Shown here piece after piece: positions 46,701 to 55,763 of a DNA stretch of 64,000 nt. The translations under genes and the position numbers were made by a program. The notes beneath the pieces were generated by a model. That model saw only the letters and a program-made list of their open reading frames with translations, was not told the DNA's origin and made no database searches. Numbering within the stretch: position 1 is the first letter of the stretch; every line of letters starts with the position of its first letter. The stretch is from Heterodera schachtii (taxonomy: Eukaryota; Nematoda; Chromadorea; Rhabditida; Heteroderidae): the NCBI GenBank assembly GCA_023374025.1, contig SIJG01000067.1, positions 436,124 to 500,123 of the forward strand. Reading direction: 5' to 3'.

Positions 46701-48709
46701 GAACTCCATGTTATATGGGGTTGTGAGTTGAAGAAAAATTTGCGCACAAATCCAATGCTTCGACAACACTACAACGATGCGTTTGTCCCTCGCCCGCTGG
46801 ATCCACGTGAAGATGCCCTACGTGGAGGTCGCACAGAGCCATTTGCACTGCAGCACGTTTGCACCCAAAACGAGGAAATTGTTCTCATCGATATTATAAG
46901 TGGACGGCACATTATGTTTTTTATGATGTATTGCGTTTTGAGGTGAGCCTTTACCCCTATGTGATGAAAGCATTTGACTTTCCGGTTGGAAATCCACATG
47001 TAATAACGCGAGAGGTTCTCTTATGCCCTCCAACGGCCCCGTTACCCTGGCAAAATTCAAATTGCAACACTTTTCGCGGACTTTTGTTTGTTTGTGTTTT
47101 ACCACCAAATCCGGATGTTCGCCCTCTACGAATTCCTCTGCTTCCGTACCGGACCAATGATGGACGACTGACTTTTCCTCTCTGTGCCAGATGCGCTGAT
47201 TTTCGCCAACAGCGCCCATGCACACACACGGACCGTTTACGCTCATGGAACTCAGCGTATGCTGTTTTTTTCTTCTTTTTTAAATTATGTCAAAAAATTC
47301 AGGTATACTCATGTTGAATTGAACAAAGCACTTGAACTTGGTTACACAGTCACGGACCTATTTGAAGTAATATAATCAAATGATATTATATTTCATCGGT
47401 AAAAAAATAGGTTTGGCACTATGATGAGTGGGATGGTGAAATGTTTCGCGGATACATGAACACTTTTGTCGGTATGAAAGTTCAAGCGAGTGGGTGGCCT
47501 GCGGGTTGTGAAAATGAACAACAACGGGTTGAGTACATTGTTGATTTCGAACGTGTTGAAGGTTTTCGGCTTGCGCGTGAAAAGATTGGAAATAATCCCG
47601 GTCTGAGGATGGTCGCTGTGAGTTGAATTGCTAAATTTATTTTGAATCAATCATAAATTAAGAAACTACTAGCCAATTCTCTTTGGGGCAAATTTGCACA
47701 AAGGGTTGGACGAACCGAAGTTCGTTATACCAGAACACCTGCTGAATTCCATTCTTTGCTCGAGGATCACACAGTTGAGGTTATCGATTTTCATCATGTT
47801 TCGCCTTACATGGACCGGGTTGTGGTGAAAACAAAAGCTGAATTTGCTTTGGCACCAGCAAACAAACTGTTTACCAATCGCCATTTTTGTTACTTCATAC
47901 GCTAGACTTCATCTTTATCGCTATATTGAGCAAGTGGGCCAACTCGGCCATAAAATACTCTATTGCGGTCAGTTAAATAAATGTTTTTTTAAAATTATTT
48001 ATTAAAGACACTGACTCAATTTATTATGTTGCAAAAAATGGGAAGACGATTGGTTCCCGAAGGAGAAGCGCTCGGACAAATGAAACGTGAGCACACTGAC
48101 CGACGAATTTTTGAATTCATCAGTGGTGGCCCAAAAAACTATGGCTTTCGGCACTGTGATCGTCTTACGCGGGCAGATGAAAAGGCGGAGCTAAAAGTTC
48201 GAAGCTTTCGACTCTCTTATGCCACCAATCAGCTACTAAATTTCGAATCGATGAAACAACTTGTTCTGGAACATTACAACTTTGATGGAGAAATGTTCTT
48301 TTTTTAAAAATTTTATGTAAAAAATACATTTAAAAATTTCAGTGATCCCGCTCTCTATATGAACGACGAATGTTATGTCTGCCCCGGATCATCCCGTTCT
48401 ATCCGTGTTACTTTTCCACAAATTGGTCGCTCCCCGTGCTCAGATTTATATACCTATCAAGCGCATAAGGATTATCGCCCCCATTACGTGAAAGGTCGCG
48501 TAAGGCCAGGAATGGAGACACTGCCTTTTGGCTATCGCAACGGGTTTACACGTGCCAACACACAACAACAACAACAACAACAACCGCAAATCAACGAAAT
48601 GCATGGAAGAAATGTCAATGAAGGTGATGATGCTGCATTCCGTGATTTGCCGGGCTGTTCACATTGGCAACCCACTCATTATCGCAATCGATATAATAAT
48701 AATCAATAG
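43778..48709 (+). CDS. polB: Polinton family-B (protein-primed) DNA polymerase, nine exons, two frame shifts
   Basis: Exons: 43778-44174, 44233-46536, 46582-46856, 46901-47256, 47303-47366, 47411-47617, 47663-47967, 48008-48294 and 48343-48709. The N-terminal region holds NPNDRLCLARAVLIGL and a Cys-rich zinc finger (CVDCERR, CRLCLRFGADYPC). Exonuclease motifs are CFFDAET, LSHNGGKYDMH and YCANDVAIL. Polymerase motifs are SLYPYVM (motif A), KLLANSLWGKF (motif B) and CDTDSIYYV (motif C), and the C-terminus has TLPFGYR before a Gln run. It would replicate the element with protein priming. Phase bookkeeping shows one surplus base near 47880 and one in the A-run at 48029-48034; the motif A acidic residue is also oddly spaced. 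The copy is inactive if these are real, or the assembly is wrong. Confidence 0.85.
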
Positions 48710-48792
48710 TTTTAATAAAGTTCTTCATTTGGGGTCAAAAAATAGATATGTGAAGAATGAAAATCGACAAAACTGAAAGACAAAGTTTAAAA

Positions 48793-49569
48793 TTAGCAGG
48801 TACAAAAACATTCTCTTCCAACTTGTTTCCTCAACAAATATGGGTAACTGACAGGGCTCATTGGGTGCACATTGTTGTTGAGTGTGACTTGCTCATTTCC
48901 TTTCTGACGTTTGTTTAGCTCCATATATTGCGGGGGGCGGGGGTGAAATTTATCGTTGGCAATAGGTCTTCGTCCTCGCCCTTGTTCTTCATTGCCTCTC
49001 TGACGGTTTCTGTTTCGACCTCCTCCTCCTCCTCCTCTTCTTCTTCCTTGTCTATGAATAATGGCCGAACCCAAAGCTAATCTTTCTCCCCCTCGTTGGT
49101 TATCACTAATTCGTGTTTCAACGACACTTCTTGGACCTCCGCTTGCTTCAGCTTTTGCACGGGCGTCTTCACCTCCACGTGCCATTACGACAACTTGCTG
49201 GTGCGCGCCATCATGATCATCATTATTATCATCACTCGTCTTTTGGGTCTGCCCTTTGTTGGCTGCAGCAACTGCAACACCGCCTTCACGTTCACTCAAC
49301 GCTTCCGCTCTTACAATATGGCTGTCCTCCTCCTCCTCCATACCACTGCCTTCCTCTCGGTTGGCACCGGTTTCAGCTCTAGCCCTGGAGCCTTCCCCGG
49401 TTGCGGCGACTGCTGCCCATGTACCCTTTTCGTGTCGGTCAGGCCATTTGAAATCTCTGGCATTGTCGTCAATCGATTTCAGTGTATCCCCCCATGGTTC
49501 AGGACTTCTCTTTGACGCTATTGAGTAGACAACAGAATAAAATTGGAATAGAAAAAACGAAAAAAGCAT
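48793..49569 (-). CDS. RGG-rich low-complexity protein
   Basis: About 258 residues. After a hydrophobic start comes WPDRHEKGTWAAVAATGEGS, long acidic/Ala/Arg stretches, an RGG-type segment (GRRRGGGGGGRNRNRQRGNE) and a C-terminus ending VGRECFCTC. The RGG/Arg-rich part suggests RNA or DNA binding. No family is recognised. It is the first gene of a minus-strand block lying tail-to-tail with the polymerase gene, 83 bp away. Confidence 0.5.
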   Translation of the reverse strand: MLFSFFLFQFYSVVYSIASKRSPEPWGDTLKSIDDNARDFKWPDRHEKGTWAAVAATGEGSRARAETGANREEGSGMEEEEDSHIVRAEALSEREGGVAVAAANKGQTQKTSDDNNDDHDGAHQQVVVMARGGEDARAKAEASGGPRSVVETRISDNQRGGERLALGSAIIHRQGRRRGGGGGGRNRNRQRGNEEQGRGRRPIANDKFHPRPPQYMELNKRQKGNEQVTLNNNVHPMSPVSYPYLLRKQVGRECFCTC

Positions 49570-49574
49570 TTTTT

Positions 49575-50172
49575 TTATTCAATGTTATCGGTGATGAATG
49601 AAGACAATAGTGAAAAGGCCTTATTTATATGCTCAACAGAGGCGAGTCCAGTGATAATTGCTTTGCCAGAATGATAAACAATACAAGTTGCATGAACATC
49701 ATTATCAGTCAGTGAGAGTTTGCAACGAAGTGCTGGGAATATTGTTGGGTCATAACGGACAGAAAAAAATTCTTTGCGAATGTACAGGACAGGCAACAGG
49801 TGAACAATGGGTATTCGGTGTGGGAATGTATGAGAGCATACAATGTTGACCACTCGCAAATTTATCAAAGAAAATTTTTCTGCTTTGTTGGTAGCATGAT
49901 TATAAGCATGTTGTATACGTCGAAGGAACACGGTGGGCAACTATCTTTGCAAAGCTTGGTTTCCTTACACCAGTCAAAACAACTCGTCCTGATTGAAAAA
50001 TAAGGCACGCAACTGTTCTCCCAGCGTAGCGAAGCCGCATAATTATTGAGTGAAAACGGCGTGTGTTCAATTCAACATTTGCTCCATTACGAGCAATTTT
50101 CAAAAATTCGTCTTTGCTCAAGCGTCGCCTTATTATTTTGAAAGTAACGGTGCAGTTTTGAATGTCTGGCAT
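49575..50172 (-). CDS. TATA-binding-protein homologue (one frame shift)
   Basis: The two pseudo-symmetric TBP repeats are both present, about 198 residues in total. Repeat 1 (from ATG at 50172) has ARNGANVELNTRRFHSIIMR and ACLIFQSGRVVLTGVRK; repeat 2 has LINLRVVNIVCSHTFPHRIP, TIFPALRCKL and CIVYHSGKAIITGLASVE. These match the TBP landmarks RFxxVIMR, LIFxSGKxVxTG and FPxLxxR. Three of the four DNA-kinking Phe positions are kept; the fourth is Tyr (CIVY). TBP bends TATA DNA and nucleates transcription. Reading switches frame once between 49903 and 49940, between the repeats; this may be a sequencing error or decay. No long N-terminal tail. It overlaps no other gene. Confidence 0.85.
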
Positions 50173-50449
50173 AATTTTATGGCTAAAAATTTGTTACAAC
50201 AGTAATAATCAATGAAGAAATGAATTATCCGTCATTGACATGTAATTAAAATCAATTCATCAATCAATCTTTCTGTTATCGTTCTGTTAACTCTCTCTCT
50301 CAAGTCTGCTTCACAACATTCAAACACTCGAGCGGGAACAGGTCGTAATGTTCACCTCCACCAAAACGCACTACACATGGAAGGTTTGGGTGCCGTAGGC
50401 GGAGTCCGTGTTTAACGTAATAATAGATTCGCACCTTTAATTTTTCTAT
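50173..50449. other. intergenic spacer in minus-strand block
   Basis: AT-rich DNA with short CT and GT runs. TTAATTTTTCTATTTATACA just before 50457 overlaps the 3' end of the next minus-strand gene. No exon or clear promoter is identified for the TBP-like gene, although AT-rich stretches suitable for initiation lie just upstream of its ATG. Confidence 0.4.
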
Positions 50450-51068
50450 TTATACAGCCACCAAATGCATGAGCAAACAAACCGTAATTCCCAAATAACC
50501 ACGCATTGCAAAAGCATCGGTTGCTGAAAGAGTCGACAAATCACTACATTGTACGACAAAGTTGCGGATGGCTGGTCTGATATAGTTTGTACGCAGGCGT
50601 ACATTGAAACGCATATATTGTAGTATCTGGCGGCGTGTCTTCAAATTTTGCAATAACACTTGAAGTTCCTTGGCTGAGCACTTGTAGCGCTCACACAAAT
50701 GCTCAATCAATGGCATTTCAATTTCTTTCGCTTCATGCTGTTGTTGCTGCTGGCTGTATGGCCCGCTGCGCCCACAGTGACATTTATTGGATGTCGAATT
50801 GGAGTTGTTTGCCTTAAAAAAATCTATATAGTAACAGAAAAGCATTCACCACTTCCGGCGCCGCCGCCTCCTCATCGCTTTTCATTGTGTCTCCATTGCG
50901 TCTTTTGTTCTGCTCCTCTTCATCCTCCTCGTCAATGACTCTTAGCCAGTTGATGCCATCAGCAATGGCAGCGTCGTTCGACTCGTTATTTTCCTCTCCT
51001 CCTCCTCCAGACTGTTCATATTCAGGGTAGGCATTGTGAATCCAATCAGTTGCCATAATGCGCTCCAT
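50450..51068 (-). CDS. acidic two-exon element protein
   Basis: Exons 50850-51068 and 50450-50812 (minus) join in phase to about 193 residues across a 37-nt intron. Exon 1 starts MERIMATDWIHNAYPEYEQS (a second ATG lies four codons in) and is Asp/Glu-rich. Exon 2 has a CHCG cluster, a Gln run, and a helical part with LIEHLCERYKCSAKELQVLL and LKTRRQILQYMRFNVRLR. The C-terminus is hydrophobic. Family unknown. It is divergently transcribed from the ATPase gene, with only 71 bp between the two ATGs, so they may share a bidirectional promoter. Confidence 0.6.
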
Positions 51069-51139
51069 TGAGCAGTACAATAAGCAATATATAATGAATT
51101 GTCCTAAACCTAAATTGTTTTTTTATTGATTTGCTATAA

Positions 51140-51832
51140 ATGGAGCAAAATTTTCAATCATTCAATGTGACGGACACAAAATTTCGGCATCCATTTACAT
51201 TGACGATTTCCGGCAGCACAGGAAGTGGAAAATCAGAATGGGTTATACGTTTTTTGAGAAATGTGGATGCCCGGGTATCTAATGGGCCAATCAATATGAT
51301 ATTTTATTGCTATGGTGAGTTTAACCACAACATTGCTTCTCTCCAAAAAATGGGTTCGATTGGAGGGGTGCCAGTGAACACCCATGCAGGGGCTCCCGGT
51401 GAAGAAATAGTAAAGCAAAAGGCTCGGGATGTTGGAGGAAAATTGTTAATGGTATTGGATGATCTAATGATTGGAATTGGCCAAAATTTTTTGGACACAA
51501 TTTTCACACGAGGCTCACACAATTGGGGGGTCAGCGTTGTGTTGGTGACTCAGCACATGTTCGCGAAGGAGTTGCGTATCGCCAGGAATAATTCGCACTA
51601 CCTAGTGTTAATGCGTAATCCAGCAGGAGCTTTACAGGTACGTATCTTAGCCACCCAATTATTCCCTGGACGTGCTGAGCATTTTATGGAGGCATACAGG
51701 GACGCGACTGGGAAACAGTTTGGCTATCTTGTTGTTGATATGCATCCAGAAAGTGAGGATTTGTTACGACTGAAAACCAATATATACGGAGAAAATATGG
51801 GCGGAGCATCCACAATTTATGTGGCAAAATGA
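51140..51832 (+). CDS. FtsK/HerA-type DNA-packaging ATPase
   Basis: 230 residues. Walker A is GSTGSGKSEW near residue 30, Walker B is LLMVLDDLMIG near residue 115, and SVVLVTQHMF follows as the sensor strand. Size and motifs match the genome-packaging ATPases shared by Polintons, virophages and adenovirus-like viruses (A32-type). It would pump element DNA into capsids. Its stop overlaps the next start as ATGA, so the two genes are tightly coupled. Confidence 0.9.
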   Translation: MEQNFQSFNVTDTKFRHPFTLTISGSTGSGKSEWVIRFLRNVDARVSNGPINMIFYCYGEFNHNIASLQKMGSIGGVPVNTHAGAPGEEIVKQKARDVGGKLLMVLDDLMIGIGQNFLDTIFTRGSHNWGVSVVLVTQHMFAKELRIARNNSHYLVLMRNPAGALQVRILATQLFPGRAEHFMEAYRDATGKQFGYLVVDMHPESEDLLRLKTNIYGENMGGASTIYVAK

Positions 51833-52239
51833 GAAAGGGCAGCAGCAACAGCTCAAATAACAGTGGCGTTCCTATACAAATTGGCCCGCTAATACACAAA
51901 AATATTGATTTTCTAAGCAAATTTAACGCAAAAACACGTGCTTTTCAGACACAACGACGAATGTTACAGGGGGCGACAAACGAACAATTATTATGTTTTG
52001 TTGAGATATGTCTGAACATATTGAAAGGAAAACTTCCAATAAGGCGAAAGTCGCATTTGCGTAAATTGGGCGCAATAAAGCATTGGTTAAGAGGTCTGTC
52101 ACGCACTAGATGCGCGAAAAGCGCAAGAAGAATATTGTTAAATGCTCCGTCACAAGTCGGGTCTGGAGCTCCTGCTATTGCGGGACTATTAGCAAGTATT
52201 TTGGTGCCAATGTTGATGGAAAACATAATAAATAAATAA
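51829..52239 (+). CDS. small basic protein with hydrophobic C-terminus
   Basis: 136 residues starting MRKGSSNSSNNSGVPIQIGP. The middle is very basic (GKLPIRRKSHLRKLGAIKHW, then RTRCAKSARRIL) and the end is Gly/Ala/Leu-rich (GSGAPAIAGLLASILVPMLM). A small Arg-rich protein with a hydrophobic tail in the capsid gene cluster may condense packaged DNA or be a minor virion protein; this is inferred from composition and position. It starts within the ATPase stop codon (ATGA). Confidence 0.6.
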   Translation: MRKGSSNSSNNSGVPIQIGPLIHKNIDFLSKFNAKTRAFQTQRRMLQGATNEQLLCFVEICLNILKGKLPIRRKSHLRKLGAIKHWLRGLSRTRCAKSARRILLNAPSQVGSGAPAIAGLLASILVPMLMENIINK

Positions 52240-52257
52240 ACGATTAATTGAAATAAG

Positions 52258-52270
52258 AATGACGTAATTA
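52258..52270. promoter_or_regulatory. isolated TGACGTAA site between genes
   Basis: ATGACGTAATTA in the 43-bp gap before the next ATG reproduces the CRE-like core of the 33-bp repeats at 42.5 kb. It is a single copy, so chance is possible. Confidence 0.3.
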
Positions 52271-52282
52271 TTAATAATAAAA

Positions 52283-53332
52283 ATGCGGCACACAATGCGT
52301 ATGTTCCTCGTCCCAGAAGATTTGTTTAATTCAGTGATAAATTCTTCAACGACACCGGCAGATGGAACAGCACTTGGTCTTGTCCGCCAGCGTCTGCACC
52401 AAATTGAGCGAAACCGAAATATGGATGAAAATGAACGCGTAGCGAACTATCACCAAGAGTTTAAAAGACTGAACAAAATTGTACGAGAACAAGAGGAACG
52501 TCCAATGGATGTCCGATTACAAAACATAAATGAAATTATGAGCGCCATTCCTCCCCCTCCTTCACCTAATCTATCTGGGCCTCTACAGACTTTTCATCCT
52601 CCTCAAAACACGGGAACCAAAACAAAATCGGTAGCATCTACTAAGCCGTTTAGGATCGTAAATAAAAGAAAAAGCATAAAAGAGAAGTTGTTGAGAAACA
52701 AAAGCAAAAAAGCAAAAAAAAGTTATTTTAATACTAAAAATGGTGATGAGAATGAAGATGATGATGATGGTGAAGATGATGAATGGGGACGTAATTCAGC
52801 AGAAAAAGAGGATCAAACGATGAGACAACAACAACAACAACCATCATCATCAGCCTTTCCTTATAAATTAAGGTCGGGTTCCGCCGCTGAGGGTGAAGAA
52901 CCACAAAAAGGCACTAAAAAAAGCAAAAACGCACCGAACCAAAAACTCGTCGCAATATTAGAGCATATTAAAAAGAATGCGGAAGCCCTAGGTGTTACTG
53001 CGGATGGGAAGATTTTGAGAAGGGTTTCAACCAGTGAGGTAGGGTCACAAACACCGTCAACATACAAAACAAGTAATATTGAACAAATTGTGTCCTATCT
53101 ATTGAACCAGAACATCAGCACGGGTATCGCTCGCTTTAAAAATTTTCCAGTTGGATTAAAAGATTTTTTGGATAGGGCATACCAGGATGATTATCTTAAA
53201 ACAAATTTGGTTTCCGACAGACCTTATCAGTTTGGGAGTGGAGTTGGGAGTTTAATTGGTTTCAAAGAGAATAAAAAGTGTGAAAAGGGGATAAAGAGCT
53301 TTGTCAATTTTAAGCCATCATTATGGTATTAG
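52283..53332 (+). CDS. charged linker protein of the Polinton capsid block
   Basis: 349 residues. The N-terminus (MFLVPEDLFNSVINSSTTPA) is followed by a helical segment, a basic stretch rich in Lys, an Asp/Glu run (ENEDDDDGEDDEWGRNSAEK), a Gln run and a conserved-looking C-terminal part with ILEHIKKNAEALGVTADGKI and GSGVGSLIGFKENKK. A protein of this plan lies beside the integrase in many Polintons, but its function is not established. Its last 10 bases overlap the integrase start. Confidence 0.65.
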   Translation: MRHTMRMFLVPEDLFNSVINSSTTPADGTALGLVRQRLHQIERNRNMDENERVANYHQEFKRLNKIVREQEERPMDVRLQNINEIMSAIPPPPSPNLSGPLQTFHPPQNTGTKTKSVASTKPFRIVNKRKSIKEKLLRNKSKKAKKSYFNTKNGDENEDDDDGEDDEWGRNSAEKEDQTMRQQQQQPSSSAFPYKLRSGSAAEGEEPQKGTKKSKNAPNQKLVAILEHIKKNAEALGVTADGKILRRVSTSEVGSQTPSTYKTSNIEQIVSYLLNQNISTGIARFKNFPVGLKDFLDRAYQDDYLKTNLVSDRPYQFGSGVGSLIGFKENKKCEKGIKSFVNFKPSLWY

Positions 53333-54447
53333 AAAAAAAGAAGCGAACCATTTTGGACCACCTTTACAAAGATATAAATTCGCCGGTCAGCTATACAAGC
53401 ACGGTTCCATTGTTGAATGAGGCGCGGAAAACAAACAGTTCGATCAAGCGCAGGGATGTGGAAGAATATTTGGCTGAACAGCCCAGCTACACTCTGCATC
53501 GTCAAGCTATTAGACGATTCAAACGTTTGCCTACGCTTGCTTCGGGTCTGCATACCGATTGGCAAGCTGATCTTGCAGTTTTTGACCGTTTAGCCCCACA
53601 AAATAAGGGGTTCCGTTATTTGTTGGTTTGTGTTGATACTCTGAGCAGACAGTTGTTTGTTGAGCCAGTAAAAAGTAAAAAAAGTGAGGACATGGTTCAT
53701 GCATTTGATAGGCTGTTTACCCATTCCAAATATATTCCATGGAAGTTGGTAACGGACCAAGGCCTCGAGTTCACCGCCAAACGCATGCAAACATATTTCG
53801 ATTCAAAGAATGTCAAGCATTTTTGCATGTACACGTCCCCACAATTTCATGCTGGTATAGCAGAAAGAGCAAATCGAACAATTAAGGAACGATTATTTCG
53901 TTATTTTACGGCGCGTCAAACCCAACGATGGTTGGATGTCATCCAGGATATTGTGAATGGAATTAACCATTCATACAATTCATCAATTCAAATGCGCCCA
54001 GTTGACGTTACATTTCGGAATGCGGACACGCTAAGAGAGAAATTAGCCAATGAGGCAGCCATGAGTAGACCAAAACGTCTGCCTCGTTTCCATGTAGGGG
54101 ATCTGGTTCGCATTGAAAAACATAAACATGTGTTCCAGAAGGGTTATGTTGGCCGTTTTACGAGCGAAATATTCAAGGTTGACAGTGCGGATGAAGGCCG
54201 TTCACCTGTCACATACCGAATCAGAGATGCGGATGATGAACTGATCAAAGGTCGTTTTTATGCTTCGGATCTATGTCGCGTCCGCAAAAACACCCACCAG
54301 GATGGTGAAAAATTATATGACATTGAAAAAGTGTTGAGGAAAAAGAAAAAGGATGGTGTAGAGTATGCATATGTGAAGTGGAAAGGTTATAACAAACAGC
54401 ATAACAGCTGGATTCCAATCAGTTCAATCACCCATAAAAATATATAA
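53323..54447 (+). CDS. retroviral-type integrase with chromodomain
   Basis: 374 residues. The DDE core shows HTDWQADLAVFDRL (first Asp), KLVTDQGLEFTAKRM (second Asp) and FHAGIAERANRTIKE (Glu). The C-terminus is a chromodomain: YDIEKVLRKKKKDGVEYAYV and KWKGYNKQHNSWIP, with aromatic-cage positions preserved. It would insert the element DNA into chromatin, the chromodomain perhaps guiding it to methylated histone H3. The intact frame and catalytic triad suggest recent activity. The ATG lies inside the upstream gene. Confidence 0.93.
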   Translation: MVLEKKKRTILDHLYKDINSPVSYTSTVPLLNEARKTNSSIKRRDVEEYLAEQPSYTLHRQAIRRFKRLPTLASGLHTDWQADLAVFDRLAPQNKGFRYLLVCVDTLSRQLFVEPVKSKKSEDMVHAFDRLFTHSKYIPWKLVTDQGLEFTAKRMQTYFDSKNVKHFCMYTSPQFHAGIAERANRTIKERLFRYFTARQTQRWLDVIQDIVNGINHSYNSSIQMRPVDVTFRNADTLREKLANEAAMSRPKRLPRFHVGDLVRIEKHKHVFQKGYVGRFTSEIFKVDSADEGRSPVTYRIRDADDELIKGRFYASDLCRVRKNTHQDGEKLYDIEKVLRKKKKDGVEYAYVKWKGYNKQHNSWIPISSITHKNI

Positions 54448-54476
54448 ATATAGGGAAAAATGATAAATCAAAAAAA

Positions 54477-55751
54477 ATGTCCACCATTTCGTCAAATTCT
54501 TTTTATGTTGTTGTTCCCTCGAACACGAACGTTGAAGGGAACCGGACGAACTCTTTCCGTGTGCGACTACCACGAAAAATACAATTTAATTCGGAATGGG
54601 ATGTGGGCCTAGCTACCATAATATACCCTCACTCATGGCCATCATTGGGCACCACTGAAGACCAGTTTATAGAGCTTGAATGGAAAACCGGAAATGTGGT
54701 GACCATCCCAGTCCCATCATCAAACATTATACGCCCCTATGAGTTGAGCAAAAGTTTGTACAGCCTTTTGGATATTAGTAGTGAGCATTTGTCTAACCAA
54801 GTTCACGATGCTCAGCAAAGCTACAAAAGAGCAATGAACGCGGCGCGAAAACAGGCACAGAGAGAGTATTTGAACATGAAAAGTGATCTTGATAGAGCTA
54901 GGCCGAAAAGGAGCAAAACTAGCGCTAGTAATGACGCTATCCCATTGTTGACTTCACTTCTGGTCGCTGTCGATACAATTGCAGATGCACTCATATACAA
55001 TGAAGACGGGACGGCAAACCCTATGCTAACTGCTGATGCATTGCTTGATCGAGAGAAGCGTGCGGCAACCAGCAATGTCCCACTGCGAAGAGACAGTGAT
55101 AGCGATGAGGAATATCAAAAAAAATTGGATAACTATTTTATGAAAATACGAGACACTGATGATCTTCAGCTTTATCGAGAGTTAGTTGCCAAGCATTTGG
55201 AGCTGGAGTTGAACAAATTGACTAAAGATCAGCTCTCGCTCAACAACTCAATCAAGGACCTTGGAATGGATGCTTGGATTCAGGCCTACAGGAAAGTGAG
55301 CAGCGTATTACAATTCATTTTTGACGTTCAACAAAATAGGTTCACATTGTCAATCAATACCAAATTTATTAAACGAGTTAAGCTTTCGGAACAATTGGCC
55401 TACATTCTTGGTTTTGCTCCCCAAACCGAGTTCAAGCGAAGTAAAAATCCAGCAAAATTTATGCCAGATATGAGTGGGGGAGTTTCCACACTTCATGTTT
55501 ACGTCCCCGACCTAATTGTGCCAATGATGATTGGAAACGTTATAGCACCTATAATGCGCATTACAACAATACGTGGTAATCCGGATGAAATGGTTGAGGA
55601 GCAATTTTATGCAATACAATATCACCGTGTGTTGCAAAAAGAAATTTCTGAACTTTTGGTAGAAATTAGGACTTCAAGCGGTGCGCTTATGCCTTTTCAG
55701 TATGGAACGTGTACATTAACACTTCATTTTCGAAAGTCATCATATTTTTGA
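54477..55751 (+). CDS. candidate minor capsid (penton-like) protein
   Basis: 424 residues. The N-terminal 80 residues have SFYVVVPSNTNVEGNRTNSF, RVRLPRKIQFNSEWDVGLAT and IIYPHSWPS, a pattern seen in Polinton structural proteins whose first domain is a beta-sandwich. The middle is helical and charged, and the C-terminal third is again beta-rich with FAPQTEFK and HVYVPDLIVPMMIGNVIAPI. A penton-type jelly-roll role is inferred from length, position and sequence style. TATAAATA lies at its 5' side (about 54443). Confidence 0.6.
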   Translation: MSTISSNSFYVVVPSNTNVEGNRTNSFRVRLPRKIQFNSEWDVGLATIIYPHSWPSLGTTEDQFIELEWKTGNVVTIPVPSSNIIRPYELSKSLYSLLDISSEHLSNQVHDAQQSYKRAMNAARKQAQREYLNMKSDLDRARPKRSKTSASNDAIPLLTSLLVAVDTIADALIYNEDGTANPMLTADALLDREKRAATSNVPLRRDSDSDEEYQKKLDNYFMKIRDTDDLQLYRELVAKHLELELNKLTKDQLSLNNSIKDLGMDAWIQAYRKVSSVLQFIFDVQQNRFTLSINTKFIKRVKLSEQLAYILGFAPQTEFKRSKNPAKFMPDMSGGVSTLHVYVPDLIVPMMIGNVIAPIMRITTIRGNPDEMVEEQFYAIQYHRVLQKEISELLVEIRTSSGALMPFQYGTCTLTLHFRKSSYF

Positions 55752-55763
55752 TTGCGAAAAAAT

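Noticed and set aside
49096..49528. Plus-strand frames opposite the RGG-rich gene
   Set aside because: Complement of a low-complexity minus-strand gene; Ser/Leu/Cys-rich shadows.
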